Of a DNA stretch of 64,000 nt, positions 56,379-64,000 are shown piece after piece (within the stretch, counting starts at the first letter, position 1; the number at the start of each line of letters is the position of its first letter). The notes below the pieces were generated by a model, which had not been told where the DNA came from, ran no database searches, and worked only from the letters and a program-made list of their open reading frames with translations. The stretch is from NCBI RefSeq assembly GCF_021044825.1, contig NZ_JAJNOC010000006.1:124001-188000 (forward strand), given 5' to 3'. The position numbers were made by a program, and so were the translations under genes. This DNA is from Massilia phyllostachyos (GTDB lineage: Bacteria > Pseudomonadota > Gammaproteobacteria > Burkholderiales > Burkholderiaceae_D).

Positions 56379-57487
56379 GCGGAGGCTCCGAGAGGGATGC
56401 GCAGTTCGAGTTCGAGCCCGGCCTGCGCGCGCAGCGCCAGCCGGCCGCCGACCGAGGCCACGCGCTCGCGCATGCCGGTCAGGCCGTTGCCGTGCTTGAG
56501 GTCGGCGCTGCTGCGCGCGCGGCCATCGTCGGCGATGCGCAGCACCGCCATGCCATGTTCGAGCGCCAGCGAGACGCTGCAGCGCTTCGCGCCCGCATGG
56601 CGCACCACGTTGGTGACGGCTTCGCGCAGCGCCAGCGCGACGACGTTCTCGGCCGCCGGCGCGAGCGTGAAGCGCTCGACCTGCTCGTCGAAGACGACGT
56701 CGGCGGCGGCCAGGCTGGCGCGCGCGCTGGCGAGGGCCTGGGCCAGGCCGCTTTCGCGGTAGCCGGTGACGGCGGCGCGCACCTCGGCCAGGGCCTGGCG
56801 CGCGCTGCGTTCGATGTCGGCGACCTCGCTCGCGCAGGCATCCGCATCGCGGTGGACGAGTTTACGCGCCAGTTCCGCCTTCAGCGCGATCAGGGACAGC
56901 GAGTGACCGAGCAGGTCGTGCAGGTCGCGCGAGATGCGTTCGCGCTCGGCGATGGTGGCCATGTGCTCGACCTCTTCCTGCTTGCGTAGCAGCTCCTGGC
57001 GCGAGCGGCGCAGGCGCGCATCCATGATGGTGCCGATGCCGACCGGGATGCCGCCGGTAAGGAAGGGCATCAGGAAGATGAAGCGCATCTGCGCCTGCGG
57101 CACCAGGATCGAAGCCAGCACGCCGGCTGCGATCACGGCCAGCATCGCCAGCACGGCGCGCCGCAGGTGGACGATGCGGCCCGCCATGGCGCAGGCGAAG
57201 ATGAAAAAAGTGGCGGCGCCGACGTTCCAGCGCGCCCAGGCTGTGCCGATCAGGCAGCTCGCCGCCATGCAGGCGACGACCTGCCAGCCGCGCGCCCAGT
57301 AGCTGGCCAGGTACAGCGGCACGAAGGCGAGCACGGTGAGCGCGAGCAGCGCCAGTTCCAGCGCGCCGGGTGCGATGTAGATGTACTTCCAGCCCATGTA
57401 GCCGAGGCTGAGCAGCCAGAAGTACGGCATCCTGCCGTGCTCGGGAGGCAGCCACGGTCCTCTCAAAAGCTGCGTGATCCGGTTCAT
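56375..57487 (-). CDS. DesK-like sensor histidine kinase
   Basis: A 370-residue kinase with about six N-terminal transmembrane helices, a short coiled coil, HisKA_3 (ERERISRDLHDLLGHSLSLI, phospho-acceptor His190) and an HATPase domain (LREAVTNVVRHAGAKRC, NGLTGMRERV). No large sensor domain, so it probably senses the membrane, as DesK does. It overlaps the response regulator gene and follows the amidohydrolase gene by 21 bp, so all four genes may be transcribed together. Confidence 0.93.
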   Translation of the reverse strand: MNRITQLLRGPWLPPEHGRMPYFWLLSLGYMGWKYIYIAPGALELALLALTVLAFVPLYLASYWARGWQVVACMAASCLIGTAWARWNVGAATFFIFACAMAGRIVHLRRAVLAMLAVIAAGVLASILVPQAQMRFIFLMPFLTGGIPVGIGTIMDARLRRSRQELLRKQEEVEHMATIAERERISRDLHDLLGHSLSLIALKAELARKLVHRDADACASEVADIERSARQALAEVRAAVTGYRESGLAQALASARASLAAADVVFDEQVERFTLAPAAENVVALALREAVTNVVRHAGAKRCSVSLALEHGMAVLRIADDGRARSSADLKHGNGLTGMRERVASVGGRLALRAQAGLELELRIPLGASA

Positions 57488-57508
57488 TGGGCGGTCGTCC
57501 AGAAGGGG

Positions 57509-59305
57509 TCAGCGGTCCAGCAGGCGCACGTCGGCGATCTCGAGATGGTAGTCGCCCGGCTGAGGTCCGGCATTGAATCCTAACATGGTGACGGCCGAGG
57601 AATCGATGCCTTTCAGCTCGCTGAAGGCGACCGTGACCTCGGTCCATTCCGGCCCCGCCGTGAAGCGCTTCGCGCCCGGGACCTGCACGCCCTGCGACAT
57701 CGCCATGAACTGGTAGGACTTGCCGTCGCCGCGCACCTTGAAGCGCACCACCTTGGCCGCGCTCAGGTCGGCCGGCTGCATCGGCTGGGCAGCCGGCATG
57801 AAGGCGACCCCGGCCCAGGCGAAGGGCAGTCCCGGGTCGACGGTCGCATCGATGGCGAGCGGGACCTGGCCGTCGGGCAGCGCCGGCTGCACCGTCAACT
57901 TCACGGTCGATTTGCCGCCGGCGAAGCTGTCGGTAGAGGCGCTCCATCCCAGGCCGAAGGGGCTGCCGAGGCGTTGGTCGCTGAACTGGCTGATGCGGCC
58001 GTCCGGCGGCAGCGCCTGGCCCCTGGCCTGCGCCGCTGCCGCCGTGGCCTTGGCTACCTTGTCGCGCTGGCCGTCGCGCAGGCCGCTGGCGCTCTCGCCG
58101 TCCTTCCAGACTTCGACGATATGACGGGTGGTCCTGATGTCGGCGGCGGGATTCCCTTCGACCAGCAGCAGGTCGGCCTTGTAGCCGGCGGCGATGCGGC
58201 CGCGCCGGCCCAGCTTGAAGACCCTCGCCGGCACGCTGGTGGCGGCCGCCAGCGCCTGCACCGGAGTCAAGCCGGCGTCGACCAGGGCCGCCACTTCGCG
58301 GTGCATGCTGACGCCGTACTGGGTGCCCGGATTGCCGGCGTCGGTCCCGGCCAGCACCGGCACGCCGGCCTTGACCAGGGCCGCCGCCACCGCCTTCGGC
58401 GCCGCCAGCAGCGCCGGACGCGCGTCCTGCCCGTAGCGCGCCTTCAACGGGGCTTGCGCATCCTTGTCGAGCAGCGCGGCCAGGGACGGATCGGCCAGCA
58501 GGTCGTCGCCGCGATAGCCCGCCATGCTCTCGAGGACGGCGAAGGTCGGGATCACGAACGCGCCCCTGGCACGCGCCAGCTTTGCCAGGCCTTCCACATC
58601 GGCCGACTCGGCGGGGAACAGGTGCACCAAGCCGTCGGCGCCGGCCGCCAGCACATCGCGCGCATCCTTCTCGGTGCCGATGTGGACCACCGCCATCTTG
58701 CCGCGCTTGTGGGCGGCGTCGATCACCGCCTTCGCCGTGGCCAGGGACAGCGGCTTGAAGCCGTAGCCGCCCTCCATCACGATCTTGATGAAGTCCGAGC
58801 CCTCGGCGATGCGCGCGTCGACGAAGGCCTGCGCCTCTTCCGGCTTGCTGATGGTGGGGATCGGGATGCCGAACTGGGTGCCGTGGCCGCCCGGCGCGGT
58901 CACCAGGGTGCCGGCCGAGAACAGGTCGGCGTGCGTGTGATCGCGGCCCTCGGCCATCGCCTGCTTGGCCTGCTTCATCATCGTGACGTCGGTGAACATG
59001 TCGATCTGGGTGGTCACGCCGAACAGCACCGGCAGCTCGTGGAAGCGGAAGGCATGGGTGTGGGCGTCGATGAAGCCCGGCAGCAGGGTGCGGCCCTGGC
59101 CGCTCACGATGCGCGCGCCGCTGGGGACCGCGCCACGATAGTTTGCATCGACGATGACGCCCTTGTCGAACAGGACCGAGCGCTGCGCGTGCACGCGCTC
59201 GCCGTCGAAGACGCGCACGTCCTTGACCAGGGTGGGTGCGGCGTGCGCGGATGCGGCCAGCAGGAGTGCGGCGGCGTACAGGGCTTTCAGGACGGTGGTG
59301 TGCAT
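57509..59305 (-). CDS. Secreted amidohydrolase with C-terminal CIA30-like domain, copy 1
   Basis: A 598-residue protein. The signal peptide ends SAHAAPT near residue 23. The amidohydrolase domain (25-420) has LLPGFIDAHTHAF (two metal His), FIKIVMEGG, VVHIGTEK, HLFP and AGTDAGNPG (metal Asp). The remaining 170 residues form a beta-rich carbohydrate-binding or CIA30-like module (ADLSAAKVVRFKVRGDGKSY) ending ADVRLLDR. It is closely similar to the next gene upstream (59418-61193) throughout. Substrate unknown, perhaps an imidazolonepropionase or prolidase relative. Probably co-regulated with the two-component genes downstream. Confidence 0.9.
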   Translation of the reverse strand: MHTTVLKALYAAALLLAASAHAAPTLVKDVRVFDGERVHAQRSVLFDKGVIVDANYRGAVPSGARIVSGQGRTLLPGFIDAHTHAFRFHELPVLFGVTTQIDMFTDVTMMKQAKQAMAEGRDHTHADLFSAGTLVTAPGGHGTQFGIPIPTISKPEEAQAFVDARIAEGSDFIKIVMEGGYGFKPLSLATAKAVIDAAHKRGKMAVVHIGTEKDARDVLAAGADGLVHLFPAESADVEGLAKLARARGAFVIPTFAVLESMAGYRGDDLLADPSLAALLDKDAQAPLKARYGQDARPALLAAPKAVAAALVKAGVPVLAGTDAGNPGTQYGVSMHREVAALVDAGLTPVQALAAATSVPARVFKLGRRGRIAAGYKADLLLVEGNPAADIRTTRHIVEVWKDGESASGLRDGQRDKVAKATAAAAQARGQALPPDGRISQFSDQRLGSPFGLGWSASTDSFAGGKSTVKLTVQPALPDGQVPLAIDATVDPGLPFAWAGVAFMPAAQPMQPADLSAAKVVRFKVRGDGKSYQFMAMSQGVQVPGAKRFTAGPEWTEVTVAFSELKGIDSSAVTMLGFNAGPQPGDYHLEIADVRLLDR

Positions 59306-59351
59306 GCGTTCCTCGCATTGGTTGGTGTATGCAGCCAGTATCCGGAAAAGG

Positions 59352-59381
59352 CGATGGCGCCTGTAGAAGCAGGCGCCATCG
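59352..59381. promoter_or_regulatory. Inverted repeat before amidohydrolase copy 1
   Basis: CGATGGCGCCTG, a 6-base loop and CAGGCGCCATCG form a perfect 12-bp stem, 46 bp upstream of the start. A nearly identical hairpin is at 61240-61270. Confidence 0.6.
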
Positions 59382-59385
59382 ATTT

Positions 59386-59405
59386 CACATGACAACTGTC
59401 ATGTG
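59386..59405. promoter_or_regulatory. 20-bp palindrome before amidohydrolase copy 1
   Basis: CACATGACA-AC-TGTCATGTG is a perfect 9-2-9 inverted repeat. The TGACA-AC-TGTCA core recurs before copy 2 (61279-61290). It has the size of a dimeric LuxR-type regulator site. Confidence 0.6.
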
Positions 59406-59417
59406 GCGTGACGGGAC

Positions 59418-61193
59418 TCAGCGCTCCAGCAGGCGCACGTCGGCGATCTCGAAACGGTAGTCGCCGGGCTGCGGGCCGGCGTTAAAGCCCAGCATGGTGA
59501 CCGCCGCCGTATCGAGGCCCTTGAACTCGGCCAGCGGGATCGTCACCTCGCTCCACTCAGGGCCCGCGGTGAAGGGACGCGCGCGCGGCGCCTGCACGCC
59601 CTGCGACAGCGCGATCGCCTGGTAGGTCTTGCCGTCGCCGCGCACCTTGAAGCGCAGCAGCGTGGCGGCGCTCAGGTTGGCCGGCTGCATCGGCTGTGCG
59701 CCGGGCATGAAGGCGACGCCGGCCCAGGCATAGGGCAGCTCCGGCGCCACCTTCGCGATCACCGCAAGCGGCGCCTGGCCGTCGGGAAGCGCCGGCTGCG
59801 CGGCCAGGGTGACGGTGGATTTCCCGCCCGTGAAGCTGTCGGTCGAGGGCATCCAGCCCGCGCCGAAAGGGCTCTTCAGCCCTTTGTCGCTGAAGACGCC
59901 GATACGGCCGTCCGGCGGCAGCGCGAGCGCCGTCTTCAGGGACTCGAGACGCTGTGCGACCAGCTTGCGCTGTCCATCGCGCAGGCCATTGGCGCTTTCG
60001 CCATCCTTCCACACTTCGACGATGCGGCGCGTGGCGCGGATGTCGACGCTCGGGTCGCCCTCGACCAGCAGCAGGTCGGCCTTGTAGCCCTTGTCGATGC
60101 GGCCGCGCTGGCCGAGCCTGAACACCTTGGCCGGCAGGCTGGTGGCGGCCGCCAGCGCATCGACCGGCGCAAGGCCGGCGTCGACCAGCGCCGCCAGTTC
60201 GCGGTGCATGCTGGCGCCATGCTGGGTGCCGGCGTTGCCGGCGTCGGTCCCGGCCAGCACCGGCACGCCCGCCTTGTACAGCGCGGCGGTCAATGCCTTC
60301 GGCGCGGCCAGGCGTGCGGGCCGCGGCGCCGTGCCGTAGCGTGCCTTGAGCAAGCTTTGCATCTCCTTGTCGAGCAGGCTGGCGAAAGCCGGATCGGCCA
60401 GCAAGTCGTCAAGCTGCACCCCGGCTTCGCTTTCGAGCACGGTGAAGGTCGGAATCACGAAGGCGCCATGGCGGGCGGCCAGCCGGGCCAGGCCCTGCGC
60501 ATCGATCGTCTCGCCGGTGAACAGGTGGGTCAGGCCATCGACGCCGGCTTCGAGCACGGCGCGCGCATTCTCTTCGGTGTTGACGTGGACGACTGCCAGC
60601 TTGCCGCGCCGGTGCGCCGCGTCGATCACGGCCTTGACCGTCGCCAGCTCGAGCGTCTTGCCCTGCGCGCCGACCATCACGATCTTGATGAAGTCCGAAC
60701 CTTCGGCGATGCGCGCGTCCACGAAGGCTTGCGCATCCTCGGCACGGACCAGGGTCGGAATGGCGACGCCGAACTGGGTGCCGTTGCCGCCCGGCGCGGT
60801 GACCAGGGTGCCGGCCGAGAACAGGTCGGCGCGCGCGGCATTGCGGCTCGCCCTGGATTCCTTGAGCATGGCGACCTGGGTGAACATGTCGATCTGCGTA
60901 GTGACCCCGAACAGCACCGGTAGCTCGTGGTAGCGCCAGGCGTGGGTGTGGGCGTCGATCAGGCCCGGCAGCAGCGTGCGCCCCTGCCCGCTCACGATCC
61001 GTGCGCCACCAGGCGCCGCGCCGCGATGGTCGGCGTCGACGATGACGCCCTTGTCGAACAGGACCGAGCGGCGTTCGTGCACCCGCTCGCCGTCGAACAC
61101 GCGCACGTCCTGCACGAGGGTGGGTTCGGCGCAGGCGCACGACGCCAACAAAAAGCCGATGGCGCCGCAAAGGGTTTTCAGGATGGGATGCAT
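59418..61193 (-). CDS. Secreted amidohydrolase with C-terminal CIA30-like domain, copy 2
   Basis: A 591-residue paralog of copy 1, same domain order and metal motifs (LLPGLIDAHTHAW, FIKIVMVGA, VVHVNTEENA, AGTDAGNAG). The N-terminal hydrophobic stretch ends LLASCACAEPT, so either a lipobox-like Cys or an ordinary cleavage site is possible. The two share the upstream leader with palindrome and hairpin, so the duplication covered promoter and gene. It is the first gene of the run toward the two-component system. Ends 113 bp before copy 1. Confidence 0.9.
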   Translation of the reverse strand: MHPILKTLCGAIGFLLASCACAEPTLVQDVRVFDGERVHERRSVLFDKGVIVDADHRGAAPGGARIVSGQGRTLLPGLIDAHTHAWRYHELPVLFGVTTQIDMFTQVAMLKESRASRNAARADLFSAGTLVTAPGGNGTQFGVAIPTLVRAEDAQAFVDARIAEGSDFIKIVMVGAQGKTLELATVKAVIDAAHRRGKLAVVHVNTEENARAVLEAGVDGLTHLFTGETIDAQGLARLAARHGAFVIPTFTVLESEAGVQLDDLLADPAFASLLDKEMQSLLKARYGTAPRPARLAAPKALTAALYKAGVPVLAGTDAGNAGTQHGASMHRELAALVDAGLAPVDALAAATSLPAKVFRLGQRGRIDKGYKADLLLVEGDPSVDIRATRRIVEVWKDGESANGLRDGQRKLVAQRLESLKTALALPPDGRIGVFSDKGLKSPFGAGWMPSTDSFTGGKSTVTLAAQPALPDGQAPLAVIAKVAPELPYAWAGVAFMPGAQPMQPANLSAATLLRFKVRGDGKTYQAIALSQGVQAPRARPFTAGPEWSEVTIPLAEFKGLDTAAVTMLGFNAGPQPGDYRFEIADVRLLER

Positions 61194-61239
61194 GCGTTCC
61201 TCGCATTGGTTGGATGGGGCAACCAGTATGCGAAAACGA

Positions 61240-61270
61240 CGATGGCGCCTGCCAGATGCAGGCGCCATCG
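61240..61270. promoter_or_regulatory. Inverted repeat before amidohydrolase copy 2
   Basis: CGATGGCGCCTG and CAGGCGCCATCG arms around a 7-base loop, 47 bp upstream of the start, matching 59352-59381. Confidence 0.6.
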
Positions 61271-61278
61271 GTTTGGCA

Positions 61279-61290
61279 TGACAACTGTCA
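61279..61290. promoter_or_regulatory. TGACA-N2-TGTCA palindrome before amidohydrolase copy 2
   Basis: TGACA-AC-TGTCA, the core of the 59386-59405 site, here without the outer bases paired. It lies three bases beyond the end of ruvB. Confidence 0.55.
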
Positions 61291-61292
61291 GC

Positions 61293-62360
61293 TCAGGCGG
61301 GCGGCAGGTTGTCCCACAAATCGCCCGTCGGGCTGATGCGCGGCGCGGTCACGCCGAAGTGCTGGTAGGCGAGCGGCGTGGCGATGCGTCCGCGCGGGGT
61401 GCGCTGCAGGTAGCCCTGCTGGATCAGGTAGGGCTCGAGCACGTCCTCGATGGTGTCGGCCGCTTCGCCGATCGCGGCGGCCAGGTTGCCGATGCCCACC
61501 GGACCGCCGGCGAACTTGAACAGCACCGCTTCCAGGAGTTTGCGGTCCATGACGTCGAATCCGACCGTGTCGACGTCCAGCATTTTCAGGGCGCGGTCCG
61601 CCATGTCGGCGGTGATTTCGCCGTTGCCCTTTACTTCCGCATAGTCGCGCACGCGGCGCAGCAGGCGGTTGGCGATACGCGGCGTGCCGCGCGCGCGCTT
61701 GGCCACTTCGCGCGCGCCCTCCTCGTTGATCGGGGCCGCCAGCAGCGCGGCGCTGCGGGCGACGATCTTGGTCAGTTCGTCGACGTTGTAGAACTCGAGG
61801 CGCGCCACGATGCCGAAACGGTCGCGCAAGGGATTGGTCAGCATGCCGGCGCGGGTGGTGGCGCCGACCAGCGTGAACGGCTGCAGGTCGAGCTTGACCG
61901 AACGCGCGGCCGGGCCCTCGCCGATCATGATGTCGATCTGGTAGTCCTCGAGCGCCGGGTACAGGATCTCTTCCACCACCGGCGACAGGCGGTGGATCTC
62001 GTCGATGAACAGCACGTCGTTCGGTTCGAGGTTGGTGAGCAGCGCGGCCAGGTCGCCCGGACGTTCCAGCACCGGGCCGGAAGTCTGGCGCAGGTTCACG
62101 CCCATCTCGCGCGCGATGATGTGCGCCAGCGTGGTCTTACCGAGGCCGGGGGGGCCGAACAGCAGGGTGTGGTCGAGCGCTTCGCGGCGCTTGCGCGCGG
62201 CGCTGATGAAGATCTCGAGCTGGTCGCGGATCTTGGCCTGGCCGACGTATTCGTCCAGCTGCTTGGGGCGCAAGGCGCGCTCGATCGCCTCCTCGTTGGG
62301 CGAGGCGGGCGCGGCGTCGATGACGCGGTGCTCGGTGAAGTTGTCGGTCTGGATGCTCAT
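61293..62360 (-). CDS. ruvB: Holliday junction branch-migration ATPase RuvB
   Basis: A 355-residue AAA+ motor that drives branch migration with RuvA. Walker A is [12 protein letters not shown] near residue 70, Walker [12 protein letters not shown], sensor 1 [12 protein letters not shown], with the arginine finger in the LRDRFG segment, and the C-terminal winged helix has [20 protein letters not shown]. Last gene of the ruvCAB group, four bases after ruvA. Confidence 0.98.
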   Translation of the reverse strand: MSIQTDNFTEHRVIDAAPASPNEEAIERALRPKQLDEYVGQAKIRDQLEIFISAARKRREALDHTLLFGPPGLGKTTLAHIIAREMGVNLRQTSGPVLERPGDLAALLTNLEPNDVLFIDEIHRLSPVVEEILYPALEDYQIDIMIGEGPAARSVKLDLQPFTLVGATTRAGMLTNPLRDRFGIVARLEFYNVDELTKIVARSAALLAAPINEEGAREVAKRARGTPRIANRLLRRVRDYAEVKGNGEITADMADRALKMLDVDTVGFDVMDRKLLEAVLFKFAGGPVGIGNLAAAIGEAADTIEDVLEPYLIQQGYLQRTPRGRIATPLAYQHFGVTAPRISPTGDLWDNLPPA

Positions 62361-62363
62361 GCT

Positions 62364-62942
62364 TTATGCCTTGGAGAGCGCTTTCAACGCGAACTTGATG
62401 CCGTCCGAAACTGAGCTGCCTACCGGCATGTTCTTGATCGCGATGAGCGCTTCCTTGTCAGAATACCCCAATGCGAGCAGCGCATTGAGCACGTCGGCCT
62501 GGGCGTCGTCGCGCACCGCACCGCCCACCACGCCGATATCGGCGCCGAGCTTGCCCTTCAGTTCGAGCAGCAGGCGCTCGGCGGTCTTCTTGCCGATGCC
62601 GGGAATCTTCACGAGGCGCCCGGCTTCCTGCAGGGTGACCGCCTGCGACAGGTCGGCCACCGTCATGCCCGACAGGATGGCCAGCGCCATGCGCGCGCCG
62701 ATGCCGGTGATCTTGATCAGCTGGCGGAACAGCGCGCGCTCGGACGCGCTGCCGAAGCCGAACAGCAGGTGCGCATCCTCGCGCACGATCAGGTGGGTGA
62801 ACAGCACCACTTTTTCACCGGTGTGCGGCAGGTTGTAGAAGGTGCTCATCGGGACGTCGACTTCGTAGCCGACACCGTTGCAGTCCACCAGCACGTGCGG
62901 GGGCGCTTTTTCGAGCAGGATTCCGGAGAGACGACCGATCAT
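62364..62942 (-). CDS. ruvA: Holliday junction DNA-binding protein RuvA
   Basis: A 192-residue junction-recognition protein. The N-terminal OB fold is [20 protein letters not shown], and two helix-hairpin-helix motifs are visible ([35 protein letters not shown]). Domain III, which binds RuvB, is at the C terminus ([20 protein letters not shown]). Located between ruvC and ruvB. Confidence 0.98.
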   Translation of the reverse strand: MIGRLSGILLEKAPPHVLVDCNGVGYEVDVPMSTFYNLPHTGEKVVLFTHLIVREDAHLLFGFGSASERALFRQLIKITGIGARMALAILSGMTVADLSQAVTLQEAGRLVKIPGIGKKTAERLLLELKGKLGADIGVVGGAVRDDAQADVLNALLALGYSDKEALIAIKNMPVGSSVSDGIKFALKALSKA

Positions 62943-62960
62943 CGTTATTCCTTTTGTTCT

Positions 62961-63497
62961 TTAGACGAGACGGCTGCGCTTCATGCGCAGCGTGGGCGCG
63001 CTCGGGGACAGCGCGCCGAGCATCGACAGCGTGTCGATGCTGTGGGCGTGGCAGATGGCGACGCCGAGCGCGTCGGCGGCGTCGGTGCCGGGCAGGCCCG
63101 GGAGTTTCAACAGGCGCGACACCATGTCCTGCACCTGCGCCTTGGCCGCCTTGCCGGTGCCGACCACGGCCTGCTTCACCTGCACCGCCGTGTATTCGGC
63201 GACGTCGAGGTCCGCCCCCACCAGGGCCGTGATCGCGGCGCCGCGCGCCTGGCCGAGCAGCAGGGTCGATTGCGGGTTGACGTTGACGAAGACTTTTTCG
63301 ATGGCCGCGCAGGCTGGCTGGTAGGCGGCGACGATTTCGCCGACGCCGTTCAGGATGACCTTCAGGCGCGGAGGCAATGCGCCCTCCGTGCCGGTCTTGA
63401 TGGTGCCGGACGCGATATAGCGCAGTTTCGTGCCGTGTTTTTCGATGACGCCGAAACCCGTCGTACGCAGGCCCGGGTCGATGCCGAGGATAATCAT
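62961..63497 (-). CDS. ruvC: Crossover junction endodeoxyribonuclease RuvC
   Basis: A 178-residue RNase H-fold resolvase that cuts Holliday junctions. The catalytic acids appear in [14 protein letters not shown] (Asp7), [13 protein letters not shown] (Glu), and [14 protein letters not shown] near residue 140 (Asp pair). The first gene of ruvCAB. No ribosome site stands before the ATG at 63495-63497, and a -10-like TATATCAT lies at leaderless distance; a LexA-type box is 40 bases upstream. Confidence 0.97.
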   Translation of the reverse strand: MIILGIDPGLRTTGFGVIEKHGTKLRYIASGTIKTGTEGALPPRLKVILNGVGEIVAAYQPACAAIEKVFVNVNPQSTLLLGQARGAAITALVGADLDVAEYTAVQVKQAVVGTGKAAKAQVQDMVSRLLKLPGLPGTDAADALGVAICHAHSIDTLSMLGALSPSAPTLRMKRSRLV

Positions 63498-63498
63498 T

Positions 63499-63557
63499 GT
63501 GGAATGATATACGGCGGGAGGCTATTCGTGGGAAAAATACTGTGTAAAAACACAGTG
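63499..63557 (-). promoter_or_regulatory. ruvC promoter with SOS (LexA-type) box
   Basis: TACTGTGTAAAAACACAGTG (63538-63557) is a full match to CTGT-N8-ACAG. On the minus strand TTCCCA, a 17-base spacer and TATATC follow, which would start transcription about two bases before the ruvC ATG. Confidence 0.75.
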
Positions 63558-63580
63558 AGGCGTTTGCGGGATGCTACTGA

Positions 63581-63667
63581 CTTGGGTTCCGGCCTTCGCC
63601 GGAACGACGGTCTTTGGGCTAACTGTCAACGCAAACAACGTCGTCCCGGCGAAGGCCGGGACCCAAG
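63581..63667. repeat. Family B paired palindrome
   Basis: Arms of 29 bases, CTTGGGTTCCGGCCTTCGCC at the left and its inverse at the right, bound a 29-base spacer. Each arm is itself a CCGGCNNNNGCCGG hairpin. It lies between purH and ruvC, which read in the same direction. Confidence 0.8.
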
Positions 63668-63677
63668 TTAACGTCGA

Positions 63678-64000
63678 TTAGTGACGGAAGTGACGCGTGC
63701 CGGTATAGAGCATCACCACACCACGCTCATCCGCCGCATCGATCACTTCCTGGTCCCGCATCGAGCCACCCGGGTGAATCACGCAAGTCGCGCCCGCATC
63801 AACCACCACATCCAGCCCGTCACGGAACGGGAAGAACGCATCCGACGCCACCGCCGAACCGGACAGCGACAGGCCTGCATTCTGCGCCTTGATCGACGCG
63901 ATGCGCGCCGAATCGATGCGGCTCATCTGCCCCGCGCCGACGCCCAGGGTCATGCCGTTAGCGCAGAACACAATGGCGTTCGACTTGACGAACTTGGCCA
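63678..64000 (-). CDS. purH: Bifunctional AICAR formyltransferase/IMP cyclohydrolase, C-terminal part
   Basis: Only the last 107 residues are present; the gene runs off the right edge. The sequence ends the AICAR transformylase domain: [54 protein letters not shown] and [19 protein letters not shown]. It catalyses the last two steps of IMP synthesis. purH-ruvC-ruvA-ruvB is a usual order in this family. Confidence 0.97.
   Translation of the reverse strand, partial: AKFVKSNAIVFCANGMTLGVGAGQMSRIDSARIASIKAQNAGLSLSGSAVASDAFFPFRDGLDVVVDAGATCVIHPGGSMRDQEVIDAADERGVVMLYTGTRHFRH

Overview
This is a GC-rich chromosomal window that looks like a betaproteobacterium of the order Burkholderiales, family Oxalobacteraceae, most likely the Massilia/Telluria/Duganella group. 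The assignment rests on recalled gene orders (xseB-ispA-dxs; polA-DUF2782-thrB-BPSS1780-uvrD; purH-ruvC-ruvA-ruvB; a riboswitch-led thiCSG operon) and on GC bias at third codon positions. No database search was run. I saw no tRNA, rRNA, CRISPR array, insertion sequence with its transposase, integrase or prophage.

Layout. 0-3 kb: an incomplete secreted or outer-membrane protein, a glutathione peroxidase and a secreted GH97 glucosidase. 3-7.2 kb: the glycolate oxidase operon glcDEF plus a 104-residue orphan. 7.3-8.6 kb: a corrinoid adenosyltransferase and a 2-oxoglutarate oxygenase. 8.6-11.7 kb: the isoprenoid operon xseB-ispA-dxs. 12-15.8 kb: Rieske oxygenase, EamA exporter, sulfurtransferase, coiled-coil protein and a Fur-family regulator. 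15.9-19.2 kb: a probable zinc-uptake block (MerC-like protein, TonB receptor with a His-rich loop, ZIP transporter). 19.3-29.4 kb: dienelactone hydrolase-like protein, DUF4382 lipoprotein, polA, thrB block and uvrD. 29.5-36 kb: GFA enzyme, SRPBCC protein, M56 peptidase, class III alcohol dehydrogenase, acetyltransferase and M28 peptidase. 36.1-37.6 kb: a lower-GC island of orphan immunity-type genes bounded by inverted repeats. 37.7-43.2 kb: an HscC-type Hsp70 with a J-like membrane partner, an ion channel and a chemoreceptor. 43.5-49 kb: an S41 peptidase and thiCSGDE under a TPP riboswitch. 49-55.8 kb: valS, an amber-interrupted protease gene, small proteins, an SMR transporter, and two paralogous membrane proteins separated by a repeat array. 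55.8-61.3 kb: a DesKR-type two-component system behind two duplicated secreted amidohydrolases. 61.3-64 kb: ruvB, ruvA, ruvC and the 3' part of purH.

Genes that probably work together: glcDEF oxidise glycolate; dxs and ispA feed isoprenoid synthesis; the Fur-family regulator, MerC-like protein, TonB receptor and ZIP transporter form a metal (zinc) uptake unit with two palindromic candidate operators; HscC and the J-like protein form a chaperone pair; thiC, thiS, thiG, thiD and thiE make thiamine phosphate under riboswitch control; uvrD and ruvCAB carry LexA-type boxes and apparently start almost leaderless.

Three dispersed repeat families stand out. Family A (about 100-110 bp, ends GTAGGGTGGGC) occurs three times, each time between convergent genes. 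Family B (CCCGCGAAGGCGGG-type hairpins) occurs three times in 3' intergenic DNA. Family C (GGGGTCAGAGTC units) forms a tandem pair between the membrane paralogs. The most unusual items are the immunity-type genes between inverted repeats, the M56 peptidase with a methionine-heptad tail and no adjacent BlaI, the ZIP gene without a normal start codon, and the duplicated amidohydrolases with conserved palindromes next to a two-component system.
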